Assembly (NCBI RefSeq): GCF_025548535.1
Contig: NZ_JAJLQW010000001.1
Coordinates: forward strand, 496,001-560,000
Direction: 5' to 3'
Length of the DNA stretch: 64,000 nucleotides
DNA from: Undibacterium sp. Jales W-56
GTDB lineage: Bacteria; Pseudomonadota; Gammaproteobacteria; Burkholderiales; Burkholderiaceae_D
Position 1 is the stretch's first letter. Every line of letters starts with the position of its first letter. The notes below the pieces were generated by a model. The model was not told the DNA's origin. It was given only the letters and a program-made list of their open reading frames with translations, and made no database searches. A program made the position numbers and the translations under genes. Positions 31,482-39,876 of the stretch are shown in pieces.

Positions 31482-34250
31482 ATGACGGATCAGCCTCAAT
31501 TCACGCCTGGAGAACGGATCACCCACACGGAGTTTGGCCAGGGTGTCGTCCTTGATGCCGCGCATGACGGTTACTTGCGCGCCTTCTTCGGCGTCGGTGA
31601 ACGTCGAGTTCCGCTCGCGTCGATCCGCAGGGAGCTTTCGCGCACGGAGCGTATTCTGCGTGCGGTCGATGGCAGTGCGGATCGGGCGCGAAAGGCGTGG
31701 TTGTCCTATGAGGCACACGCACTTCCAGTGATGGAGAGTGCATCGGCGCTGACGTCGGCCAAGATCGATCTGTTGCCACACCAGGTGGTGTTGACCCATC
31801 GGATCGCCACTGCATCACCTCGCCGTTACCTGATCGCGGATGAAGTCGGGTTGGGCAAAACTATCGAGACCGCGCTCATCCTGCGCGAACTGGCGAGCCG
31901 GGGTGAACTCACACGCGCATTGATGGTGGTGCCTGCTGGTCTCGTGAACAACTGGCATCGTGAACTGAACGAGGTTTTCAACCTCGACTTTGAAGTGTTC
32001 GGCTCCGAGGGTGACATCACCGACCGCAAGACGAACGCCTTCGCTAAGCACGATCGGTTGATCGCCAGTATCGATACCCTCAAGCGCCCGGCACGCATCA
32101 AGCGGCTGTTGGATGCCCCGCGATGGGATCTGGTGGTGTTCGACGAGGCGCATCACCTCACCGCCTATCGCACCGGCGGCAAGGTCAGGAAAACCGAAAA
32201 CTACAAGCTGGCCGAGGCGCTGAAAGATCACTCGCGCGATCTGATGCTGCTTTCGGCCACACCGCACCAAGGTAATCATTTCCAGTTCTGGATGTTGGTG
32301 CAGTTGTTGAATCCGACACTGTTCGGTAGTCCCGAGGACATGTTGGAAAACCGCCATCGTCTGAACACGGTGATGTACCGTCGCACCAAGGCAGACGCGT
32401 GCCAGCCAGATGGATCACCGCTGTTTGCCCGCCGCTGGGTGCATACCGAATCGTTCGTAATGGGCGAGGAGGAACGGCGCTTCTACGAGAAGCTACGCGA
32501 GTATCTGGAAGACGGGTTCAATCTTGCGCGTCGTCAGGGAGGCAAAGGTCAAGCCCTCGGTTTCTTGATGGCGATCTTCCAGAAGATTGCAGCGTCTAGT
32601 TTTGCCGCCGTCCGGCGCACGCTCAAGCGACGGCTGCTGATGCTCACGCTGCACGAAGCCTTCCTGCGCGATAAAGACCTCGATATTGAGGGTCGTGAGC
32701 GGCTGACGGATGAAGCGCGCGAACTGATCCACCAAGAATTTAACCTCTCGCGCGACAACATCGGTCGCAGCGAGGCCGATAGGGTGCTGGCCGATCTCAA
32801 GTACCGGTTGGTGAAGAAACTCGACGAGGAGGCGCTGGAGTTGGCCTCCGACCCGTATGGCAGCGAGTATTCAGCAAGCCATGCCGAGGAAGCGGCATCG
32901 GCCGTGGTTGATCTGCATCTGCCGGAGGAGCGTTTGCGCATTGGAGAGTTGTTGGCGGTGTTCCCGCAGCAACGCGAAACCAAGGCGCAGAAGCTGCTCG
33001 ACGGGCTGGGAACGCTTTGGCGACAAAACCCGAACGAGAAGATCGTGGTGTTCGCCACTTACCTCGGCACGGTAGATTTGATCGCCCGTGAAATCGAACA
33101 AACGTTTCCTGGACAGGGTGTGGCCGTATTGCGCGGCGGCGACCACGGAGCCAAGGTCGCGGCAGAGCGCCGCTTCCGTCAGAAGGATGGCCCGCGCGTG
33201 CTGGTCTGCACTGCAGCCGGTCGGGAAGGCATCAATCTGCAATTCGCTCGCATCCTGTTCAATTTCGACTTGCCGTGGAACCCGATGGATATTGAGCAGC
33301 GCATCGGGCGCATCCATCGCTACGGGCAAAACGACACGGCACAGGTCTACAACCTTGTGCTGTCGGACACCATCGAGGGGCGCATCTTCCTACTGTTGGA
33401 TGAAAAGCTCACCGAGATTGCGCGCACCGTCGGCAAGGTCGACGACCAGGGCAACGTCGCCGAAGACCTGCGCGCACAAATTCTTGGCCAGTTGTCCGAG
33501 CGGCTCAACTATGACCGGCTGTACCAGGAAGCGCTATCTGATCCTGAGTTGAAGCGGACGAAGGTGGAGCTTGAAGCTGCCCTGTCAAATTCCCGCGAGG
33601 CGCGGCAGGTGGTGTTCGATCTGTTCCAAGACCTCAACGGCTTTAGTCTCGACGACTACAAACCATTCTCCGACGTGTCGTCGGGCTTGGATCGACTGGT
33701 GCGCTTCATGTCGGCGGCGGTGGCAGATCGCCAGCAGCGCGTCATCAAGGTAGACGACGATACCTACGACATCGTGACGGTGGATGGTGCTCGCCGCGCC
33801 CGGTTCACCCTGAACCGCGACACGGCCACAAGCCGTGACGATTTGGAACTCATGGGTCTTGATCATTCGCTGGTACAGGAAGAGCTGGGACGGTGGCGTA
33901 GCGTCCCACCAGAAGAGATTGGCATCGCGGTCGAGGGCGACGTGGATGCAGCGGTGCTGCTTTCGTTCTGGCTGGTGGAAGCCTCTGCCGGAAACGGCGA
34001 ACGTCGCGTGGCGGTGCAGTCGATTGCGGTGAAGCAGGATGGGACGCGCGTGCCCGCCGTCGAGCGTCAATGCGAGCGCTACCTGCAAGCACCGACCACC
34101 ACGCCGAAGTTTTCGCCAGAGCAACGGCTTGACCTCTTCTCCCACGTCGTCGAACCGACGTTGCAACGAGAACTCAAGCACAAGGGCGCAGCGAATGGCG
34201 ATGGCAGCTATTCGGCAGAGCTGATTGGCTATGTGGAAATCGTAGCGTAG
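31482..34250 (+). CDS. SNF2-family helicase, BrxHII/DrmD-like
   Basis: A 922-residue SF2 DNA translocase of the HepA/SNF2 type. A small beta domain at the N-terminus (GERITHTEFGQGVVLD) resembles tudor/SH3-type modules. Walker A is DEVGLGKT at 120-127 and the DEAH box is at 221-224. Helicase C motifs follow: GREGINLQ, and QRIGRIHRYGQ near 604-614. About 300 residues of unknown structure follow. Type 3 BREX (BrxHII) and DISARM (DrmD) both use such a helicase. ATG 31482 was chosen since the domain begins there and the ORF upstream overlaps the previous gene. The next gene is 39 bp downstream. Confidence 0.87.
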   Translation: MTDQPQFTPGERITHTEFGQGVVLDAAHDGYLRAFFGVGERRVPLASIRRELSRTERILRAVDGSADRARKAWLSYEAHALPVMESASALTSAKIDLLPHQVVLTHRIATASPRRYLIADEVGLGKTIETALILRELASRGELTRALMVVPAGLVNNWHRELNEVFNLDFEVFGSEGDITDRKTNAFAKHDRLIASIDTLKRPARIKRLLDAPRWDLVVFDEAHHLTAYRTGGKVRKTENYKLAEALKDHSRDLMLLSATPHQGNHFQFWMLVQLLNPTLFGSPEDMLENRHRLNTVMYRRTKADACQPDGSPLFARRWVHTESFVMGEEERRFYEKLREYLEDGFNLARRQGGKGQALGFLMAIFQKIAASSFAAVRRTLKRRLLMLTLHEAFLRDKDLDIEGRERLTDEARELIHQEFNLSRDNIGRSEADRVLADLKYRLVKKLDEEALELASDPYGSEYSASHAEEAASAVVDLHLPEERLRIGELLAVFPQQRETKAQKLLDGLGTLWRQNPNEKIVVFATYLGTVDLIAREIEQTFPGQGVAVLRGGDHGAKVAAERRFRQKDGPRVLVCTAAGREGINLQFARILFNFDLPWNPMDIEQRIGRIHRYGQNDTAQVYNLVLSDTIEGRIFLLLDEKLTEIARTVGKVDDQGNVAEDLRAQILGQLSERLNYDRLYQEALSDPELKRTKVELEAALSNSREARQVVFDLFQDLNGFSLDDYKPFSDVSSGLDRLVRFMSAAVADRQQRVIKVDDDTYDIVTVDGARRARFTLNRDTATSRDDLELMGLDHSLVQEELGRWRSVPPEEIGIAVEGDVDAAVLLSFWLVEASAGNGERRVAVQSIAVKQDGTRVPAVERQCERYLQAPTTTPKFSPEQRLDLFSHVVEPTLQRELKHKGAANGDGSYSAELIGYVEIVA

Positions 34251-34289
34251 GGACGAGACAGCAGAACCGAATTGGCTGAAGGAGAGTTG

Positions 34290-35120
34290 ATGGCATCGCA
34301 AATCGAACGCATTTTGATTCTGGCCAAGACCTACCCGTCGCCCAGCGCACAGCACGTTGAAACGTCGTGCGTCGCTGGTATCAACGAGCAAGGTGCGATG
34401 CGCCGCTTGTATCCTGTGCCCTTCCGCTTAATTGAGGAAGGCCAGAAGTTCAAGAAATGGCAGTGGATCGAAGTGCGCGTCGAGAAGGCCAACAAAGATC
34501 ATCGGACTGAAAGCCACAAGCTCTACGTCGACACGATCACCTGTGGTGATGTGATCGATACGAAAAAGCAGTGGGATGCCCGGTGGCCGTGGATCGAAAA
34601 GCTGCCAACGTTCACGAATTTCGATGATCTCGAAGCGACCCGGATCGAAACGGGGTTGTCGTTGGCGCTGATGCGACCGAAGAAAGTATTGACGCTGGAG
34701 ATCGTTGAGGCGAGGGCCGCAGAATGGACTGACGAGGAGCGCGAGAAGCTACTGCGCTACGAAATGCAGGGGCAGCTTTTCAGCGACACCGAGGTCAAGA
34801 AAATGACGCAGACGCTGAGGAAGGTGCCATTCGACTTCTACTATCGATACGTCTGCGACACGCCGGAGGGCGAGAAGGTGTTCAAGCACAAGATCGTCGA
34901 TTGGGAGGCCGGTGTTTTATTCTGGCATTGCAGCCAGAGTCACGGGGTCAATTGGGAAAAGCCGTTTCGGGCCAAACTAGAAGAGGAGTTGACGGGAAAG
35001 GATTTAATGTTCCTGATGGGTAATCAGCACCGGTTTCAAGACCAGTGGCTGATCATCAGTCTGATCTACCCGCCTAAGCGAAAGCCAGTTGAAGTGACGC
35101 CGCAGGGCTCGCTGTTTTAG
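34290..35120 (+). CDS. Unknown 276-residue protein, last gene of the defence operon
   Basis: No family recognised. It is an alpha/beta protein with many Trp, Lys and Glu residues, no signal peptide and no membrane segment. The N-terminal half (IERILILAKTYPSP, VAGINEQGAMRRLYPVPFR) hints at an OB- or PUA-like beta fold; the middle is helical. The last five residues are QGSLF, the same peptide found near the end of the methyltransferase. ATG 34290 has GAAGGAGAG just upstream; the in-frame TTG at 34272 lies before that site. Its 3' end overlaps the convergent DUF488 gene by 47 bp. Pairing with DUF488 suggests the two act together. Confidence 0.75.
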   Translation: MASQIERILILAKTYPSPSAQHVETSCVAGINEQGAMRRLYPVPFRLIEEGQKFKKWQWIEVRVEKANKDHRTESHKLYVDTITCGDVIDTKKQWDARWPWIEKLPTFTNFDDLEATRIETGLSLALMRPKKVLTLEIVEARAAEWTDEEREKLLRYEMQGQLFSDTEVKKMTQTLRKVPFDFYYRYVCDTPEGEKVFKHKIVDWEAGVLFWHCSQSHGVNWEKPFRAKLEEELTGKDLMFLMGNQHRFQDQWLIISLIYPPKRKPVEVTPQGSLF

Positions 35121-35556
35121 CTGCTGCCTTGATGTGTGTGACACGCGCACCGCAGTAATCTTTGACCGCATTCGCCACCATCGAGCGATGGCAGAAGTTC
35201 GAGTCGGCCTCGAAGCAAAGCAGCGCGCAGTTTGACGCTACCGCCAAAGACGAAAGCTCAACGATGGCATCGCCTTGCGTCTTGAGGTACTTCATGAACC
35301 CTTCCGTGTAGCGCTTCCAGTTGCTGTCTTCCCGGTAGCGGTCGCGCACGGGTTTCGGACAGCCCAGTTCCACCATGTGAACATATTCGCGACCTGATAG
35401 GTTCAGCACGTTTGCAAGGGCCTTCTTCGAAAAGCCGGGCTTGCGGGACAGGGGCAGCTCTCGGACGTCGACAATCGTGTCGATGTCGTGCTCAGCGAGC
35501 AACGACATAAACGCGTCGATATCAAGTCCTTCATAGCCGATGGTGAAAACAGTCAT
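35074..35556 (-). CDS. DUF488 family protein
   Basis: A 160-residue DUF488 protein: MTVFTIGYEGLDIDAF, then IVDVRELPLSRKPGFSKKAL and a conserved late block CFEADSNFCHRSMVA with Cys and His, as in other members. Biochemical function is unknown; DUF488 genes are frequent in defence islands and near mobile elements. It reads against the defence operon and its last 47 bp overlap the end of the 276-residue protein gene. A possible promoter on the - strand is TTCCCA (about 35607-35612), 18 bases, TAAAAT, with AGGGG before the start. Confidence 0.8.
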   Translation of the reverse strand: MTVFTIGYEGLDIDAFMSLLAEHDIDTIVDVRELPLSRKPGFSKKALANVLNLSGREYVHMVELGCPKPVRDRYREDSNWKRYTEGFMKYLKTQGDAIVELSSLAVASNCALLCFEADSNFCHRSMVANAVKDYCGARVTHIKAAAKTASPAASLQLAFA

Positions 35557-35649
35557 TTTGGTAGCCCCTCTAAGACGACATTTTAACGGATGATCGATAC
35601 GCTTGGGAAGTTTGATATGATTAAAGGTTTCCCTTTGCGCGTTGGCAAC

Positions 35650-36090
35650 TCAAGTGCAGTAGAGCACTGATTCGGCGCGTCTTCTGCTGGTCAGTCCGGG
35701 CAGGCGCTTTCCAGCCGCCCAAATCCACTTCTTGAATTCTCCGGCCGCCGCCTCGTGTTCGCCACGATTGGCTCGCCGACGAAGAGTCGAGCGTTGCAGT
35801 GCGCCCGCGCCGAGGTTGAATGTAAATGACACCAATGCGTCGAACTGGCCATCGGTCAGCGGCACGCGGATCAGGCGCACAACGGCTGCTTCCGCGATCT
35901 GTGCATCTATCCGCAGGAGTTCGACGCCCTCTTCCTCAGAGATTCCATCCGCAAATCGAGCACGTTCCTTTGGCAAGACGACGTGACCGTAGCCGATTGT
36001 CGGATAGCCCGCAGGGCAAATGTAGATCGTCGGACTGAAACCCTCGAAGCGTTTGATAAGGGCCAGCCCGACATCGGTGACGTGGCGCAT
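35650..36090 (-). CDS. GH24 phage lysozyme (endolysin)
   Basis: A 146-residue T4/P22-type muramidase that cuts peptidoglycan at the end of the phage cycle. The catalytic Glu is residue 16 in KRFEGFSPTIY, and YPTIGYGHV follows at about 29-37. The second acidic position of T4 lysozyme is a Cys here (YICPAG), as in many proteobacterial phage relatives. There is no signal or SAR helix, so release depends on the holin. ATG 36090 follows the holin stop by one base and has GGGGTGG upstream; GTG 36099 in frame is an alternative. It is the last gene of the late operon. Confidence 0.88.
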   Translation of the reverse strand: MRHVTDVGLALIKRFEGFSPTIYICPAGYPTIGYGHVVLPKERARFADGISEEEGVELLRIDAQIAEAAVVRLIRVPLTDGQFDALVSFTFNLGAGALQRSTLRRRANRGEHEAAAGEFKKWIWAAGKRLPGLTSRRRAESVLYCT

Positions 36091-36091
36091 C

Positions 36092-36553
36092 TCAGCCACC
36101 CCGGCGCATCTTGGCGATCTGGCGGCTACCGAACCAGAACGACATCACGGCGGCGAACAGCGCCTGTGTTTCGTTGTCCCACACGAGCCGGAGGGCGTCC
36201 AGCAATTGGACACCCTGGCCTCCCATCAGCGACGTCAGTGTGGCGATCTTGATCACGGCGAACACCACGAAGAAGGCGTAGGTAATGACCGGGCGTACCG
36301 AGGCTTGCAGGCCTTCAACCCACGCGATGCCAGTCGGGTGGTTGGCATAGTTGTAGAGCGCCTGTGACTCGGCAACATCCGCCCCGATCTGGATCTCTTC
36401 CAGTCGTTGGGTGTGGCCAAGCTTCTGCATTTCCATCTGGCGGTCGAGGATGGAAAGTTCGTGGTCGCGATCCTTGCCCTCGCGCCAGAGTTTCAGAAAT
36501 TCCGGGAAGGCGGAACCGAGGAAGCCAAGTAGGGAGCCGAGCAGGGTCAACAT
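36092..36553 (-). CDS. 3TM-type phage holin
   Basis: A 153-residue protein of the three-helix GTA/phage holin family. It begins with a hydrophobic stretch (MLTLLGSLLGFLGSAFPEFL), then a charged coiled segment (about 22-75). Two more hydrophobic helices lie at about 90-107 and 130-145. It should form the membrane lesions that release the lysozyme. ATG 36553 is 3 bp after the preceding gene's stop and fits the helix start. No spanin genes could be identified nearby. Confidence 0.75.
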   Translation of the reverse strand: MLTLLGSLLGFLGSAFPEFLKLWREGKDRDHELSILDRQMEMQKLGHTQRLEEIQIGADVAESQALYNYANHPTGIAWVEGLQASVRPVITYAFFVVFAVIKIATLTSLMGGQGVQLLDALRLVWDNETQALFAAVMSFWFGSRQIAKMRRGG

Positions 36554-36555
36554 GA

Positions 36556-36846
36556 TCAGTTTCCCCCGCCGAAAACTTTGAGCTTGATGATCGCGCCCGC
36601 GACCAGCGCCAGCACAAAGCCGGTGGTGATCATCTTGACCACCGTCTGCCACGCTGTGCGCTTGGCGATGTTGAAGGCTTCGAGCAGGCCACGCAGCGCG
36701 CGGATGTCGTTGGCGGCATCCTCGCCGTCGAGGCCAACCTCGGCCAGTGCAGCACGCGCGCCGCGTTCAGCGACGCGCTCCAGCAGTTCTTCAAATTCAT
36801 CCTTGGGCATGGTCACCATGCCGTCGGTCACAGTCGGTGCGTTCAT
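36556..36846 (-). CDS. DUF6127-like small phage membrane protein
   Basis: A 96-residue protein with an acidic helical first half (PKDEFEELLERVAERGARAAL) and one hydrophobic segment near the C-terminus (about 69-90, TTGFVLALVAGAIIKLKVF). It resembles the DUF6127 proteins seen beside phage lysis genes. It could assist lysis, for example as an anti-holin, but no role is proven. Confidence 0.65.
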   Translation of the reverse strand: MNAPTVTDGMVTMPKDEFEELLERVAERGARAALAEVGLDGEDAANDIRALRGLLEAFNIAKRTAWQTVVKMITTGFVLALVAGAIIKLKVFGGGN

Positions 36847-36911
36847 TTCGCGTTCTCCAGAAATGCGAAACCCGCCACGCGGGCGGGTCTCAGGGTTGGT
36901 AAAGGGGTTGA

Positions 36912-37136
36912 TCAGATTTCGATTTCGACAGTCGGCAAAGTAGGTGCGTCGCCGGTCACTCTGCCGTCGCGCACAAACACGCGGTCGCCAACGGAGCCAC
37001 TACCGGACACACGCAGCAAGCCACCATCAAGCAGTTCCACAGTGACGGTGCCATCGGCGTGATGGGTGGCCACGGTGCCGAGCAGCAACTGGGAATCCGG
37101 CAGCAAGTCCTCGAACTGCCGCCACAGGTTTGGCAT
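36912..37136 (-). CDS. Small phage protein of the tail-tip region
   Basis: A 74-residue beta-rich, acidic protein (LLGTVATHHADGTVTVELLD, then GDRVFVRDGRVTGDAPTLP). It resembles small OB- or beta-sandwich tail-associated proteins and sits between the 613-residue tail protein and the lysis genes. Function not known. Confidence 0.6.
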   Translation of the reverse strand: MPNLWRQFEDLLPDSQLLLGTVATHHADGTVTVELLDGGLLRVSGSGSVGDRVFVRDGRVTGDAPTLPTVEIEI

Positions 37137-37146
37137 TGAATTTCTC

Positions 37147-38988
37147 CTACAGGTAGTGGCGTTCGACTTCGATGGTCTGGCGCACGGTCAGGCTTTCACC
37201 CCAATCGGCGGCGATGCTGGTGGCACGCACCAGACCTCGCCAGTTGGTCGTTCCTTCGCCGACAGCGATCAGCAGCCCGGGATCGAGCAGGCCCACCGAA
37301 TTCAGCATTGGCAGTTCCAGCGTGACCACGGCCTGCTTGCCGGTGTCGGCCAGGATCGTGCGGCCGCGTTCGCGTGCCGCGTCGGCGTGGGTGATCAGAC
37401 CGTCGACCACCATCGGCGCGACGGCGTCGCCTGCCGTGCCGGATCGGATGACGTGGCCGGTAATGCCCTGGCGTTCGCCCGACACGTACACTGCGTTGAA
37501 GGAAGGTTTCTCCTGCCAGCGCAGGTTCAGTGTCTTGACGACATCGATGGGCAACGACCGATCCGGTGGCAACGTCGCCCAGTTCCACGGCAATTCCGGA
37601 TAGCGCGACTTGGCCACCAGTGTCTTGAGCCGGGTGTGTGCATTGAGGTAACCGCCGACCGACTCAGCGATGTGACCGATGACGCCCATCGGGCTCAGGG
37701 ACTGGTAGCCCCAACTGCCAGTGGGCACCAGCCAATCGGGCAAGCGCCAGTCGAGGTTGAAACCGGTCACCAGTCCCGGCCGCGTGAGTTCCTGTTCGGC
37801 CAGTTGCCGTGCCGTGAAGGGCGAGGTGGGTACGAACGAGCGCTTTGGTGCGTAGGGCTCGGCCAGATACGCCGCCAGCGACCGCCCTCGGATGCCAAGG
37901 CTCGACTGGCCGAATTCGCGCCGCACGTCGAAGCCCTCAACCAGCATCACCCAGGTCACGCCGTTGATGGTGATCTCGATCTCCACCGGCCCGGACGAGG
38001 TTGGCTCGATCAATTCCAGCGCAGAGTACGGCAGATTGGCCGAGAATCCCCACGCCCACGAATCGGTGTCGATGCCGATCTGGATGCTTTTGACCGGGAT
38101 GGGTTCGCGACCCGGGAGCCGCACGACGTCGACAGAGTTGCTCACGAAGTAGACCTTGAGAATGGGGACGCTGAAGCTTCCGCTCGGGCACGGGTGCGCG
38201 CCAAAGTCGAGTAGCAACAGCGGTCGCCACGCGACACCAGCTCGAGTCGCGCGGCAGATGAAATCGAGATTCGGGTGGTACTTTGGCTGCGGTGGTTCGA
38301 CGGGCGGGTTGACCGGCAGGTGCGACTCGCCGAAACGGGGCTGGCGACCAATCTCCCACGGCAAACCCCAGCGTTTTGATTGCCAGATGCCGTGCGCGAA
38401 TCCGAAATGCCAGCGCTTCGATAAAGCCACTGCCTTTTGCCACGGCTGCAACTGATGGCTAGGGAATGGCACCAGCCAAACAAACGGGCTGACCACAGCA
38501 TCGGCAAATGCTTCGCCCTCACCCCAGTGCAAACCGAGTAGGTCGTGCTTCGGCCACAACGGATCGAAGTGCTCTGTCGTCGCTTCAGCGATCTGCTCCG
38601 TGTCGTCCCAATGAACGCGACTGGCATCACGGCTGCGGACGTTCTCGCCACTTCTTGATGCTAACGACGCGGTGGACTGCTGGCCGTGATTCCACGCAAG
38701 CGCAGTCGCAACTCGGTCGTGTCCAGTGTCACCCCAACCATCCTGCGTCGCCCTGGCTTGCCAGTCGGAGCGCTGCCAGTTGATCCTGCCACCGGCCTCG
38801 AGCTTGCGGTTCACGAGGTTGTTGTACGCCGCCCGAATATGGACGGTCGGCGGCGGCAACTGAATGCGGATCGTGGCGCTCGTGGCCTCGGGTGTCTCGC
38901 CGTTCTCCTGCTGCAATCCGAAGTCGAGATTGGTCGATCCACCGGCGGGAGGCGTCCATGCCCCTTTGAAGTCCAGATCCAGGCCCAC
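37147..38988 (-). CDS. Phage tail-tip/hub protein, 613 residues
   Basis: A long beta-rich protein with many Trp residues. Its second half (IQIGIDTDSWAWGFSANLP, GVTWVMLVEGFDVRREFG, and later AESVGGYLN) has the look of baseplate hub or tail-tip proteins that form the distal end of a siphophage tail. The first third is Trp- and Gln-rich and may bind other tip components. Assignment rests on position (after the tape measure and other tail genes) and character, not on a catalytic motif. Confidence 0.6.
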   Translation of the reverse strand: MGLDLDFKGAWTPPAGGSTNLDFGLQQENGETPEATSATIRIQLPPPTVHIRAAYNNLVNRKLEAGGRINWQRSDWQARATQDGWGDTGHDRVATALAWNHGQQSTASLASRSGENVRSRDASRVHWDDTEQIAEATTEHFDPLWPKHDLLGLHWGEGEAFADAVVSPFVWLVPFPSHQLQPWQKAVALSKRWHFGFAHGIWQSKRWGLPWEIGRQPRFGESHLPVNPPVEPPQPKYHPNLDFICRATRAGVAWRPLLLLDFGAHPCPSGSFSVPILKVYFVSNSVDVVRLPGREPIPVKSIQIGIDTDSWAWGFSANLPYSALELIEPTSSGPVEIEITINGVTWVMLVEGFDVRREFGQSSLGIRGRSLAAYLAEPYAPKRSFVPTSPFTARQLAEQELTRPGLVTGFNLDWRLPDWLVPTGSWGYQSLSPMGVIGHIAESVGGYLNAHTRLKTLVAKSRYPELPWNWATLPPDRSLPIDVVKTLNLRWQEKPSFNAVYVSGERQGITGHVIRSGTAGDAVAPMVVDGLITHADAARERGRTILADTGKQAVVTLELPMLNSVGLLDPGLLIAVGEGTTNWRGLVRATSIAADWGESLTVRQTIEVERHYL

Positions 38989-38994
38989 GGTTCA

Positions 38995-39393
38995 TCACTC
39001 GCTGATTTCGGCTAATTGCACGTTGACCGCGCCACCTGCGAACAGGGCGAGCTTGGACAGTTCCACTTCTGCGCCACTGTCAGTCAGTCCGACATCCAGA
39101 TCGGCAGCCCAGCGTTCGTCGCCGTCAAGCAGTCGCGCCCACGCTGCAGTGCCAGATCGGCGGCACAGCGCCTCGCCAATGGATGCGAAGGTCAGTTTCC
39201 CTGCGTCCAGACTCCACGTTGAGGGTTTCGGCAACCGAATCTCGACCAACAGAATCTGCTCGGTAAGCAGTTCGCCAATGGCTGGTCGCGGGGCCGAGTA
39301 GATTCGCAATAGTCCGCCGGCAGCAGCCGAATCCAGTGCATTTCCAATCACTGCCAGCCGACTGTTTCTGATCGGCACAGACAAAGTGATCAT
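38995..39393 (-). CDS. Phage tail-region protein, 132 residues
   Basis: A small beta-rich protein (ITLSVPIRNSRLAVIGNALD, later VEIRLPKP, LDAGKLTFASIGEAL) of unknown function. It overlaps the preceding gene's stop by 4 bp and lies 6 bp before the hub-like gene, so it is part of the tail-tip operon. Confidence 0.6.
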   Translation of the reverse strand: MITLSVPIRNSRLAVIGNALDSAAAGGLLRIYSAPRPAIGELLTEQILLVEIRLPKPSTWSLDAGKLTFASIGEALCRRSGTAAWARLLDGDERWAADLDVGLTDSGAEVELSKLALFAGGAVNVQLAEISE

Positions 39394-39872
39394 GGGTAGA
39401 CCGTTGGCTCAGGCTTGACCCAATCGGCGATCACTGCGTTGAACTGACGCACGTAATCGTGAGCGAGCACAAAGTATTCGCGCGACGGTTCGAGAAAGTC
39501 GAAGCGGTACTGACCGTCCTTGCGCGACCATGCCTCGGCGACCAGCAGGCCCGTCAGCACATCGAACAAGCGCACCTTGCGCGCAGCGGGTGTCCCCTCG
39601 ATGCTGACCTTGCCGGTGATAGCGCCGTTACCCCAGAAGTCGCGTGGGCGCGAGCTTGGCATTTCGCCGTGGCGGGTCGGCGACACACCCTCGTGGCAGA
39701 ACGACGCGTTGCGGGTGAGGCTGTCCAGCACCTGCGACGTCGACGGCCCTGAAATGCTCCCCGGTGCGCAGTGCGCCTCGTTGTGCAGGACGTGGCGGGA
39801 GGGCGCACCGGCAACTGCGCCGGGTGCGGTTTTGCTGAATGTGCCGACAAATTTCGGGATCTCGCCAGCCAT
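39390..39872 (-). CDS. Phage tail-region protein with Ig/CNA-B-like C-terminus
   Basis: A 160-residue protein whose last 85 residues (GAITGKVSIEGTPAARKVRL, then VAEAWSRKDGQYRFDFLEP) read as a carboxypeptidase-regulatory or CNA-B-like beta sandwich. Such modules decorate phage tails and often bind carbohydrate or neighbouring proteins. The N-terminal half is polar and rich in His and Ser. Role in host contact is inference. Confidence 0.6.
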   Translation of the reverse strand: MAGEIPKFVGTFSKTAPGAVAGAPSRHVLHNEAHCAPGSISGPSTSQVLDSLTRNASFCHEGVSPTRHGEMPSSRPRDFWGNGAITGKVSIEGTPAARKVRLFDVLTGLLVAEAWSRKDGQYRFDFLEPSREYFVLAHDYVRQFNAVIADWVKPEPTVYP

Positions 39873-39876
39873 CGCG

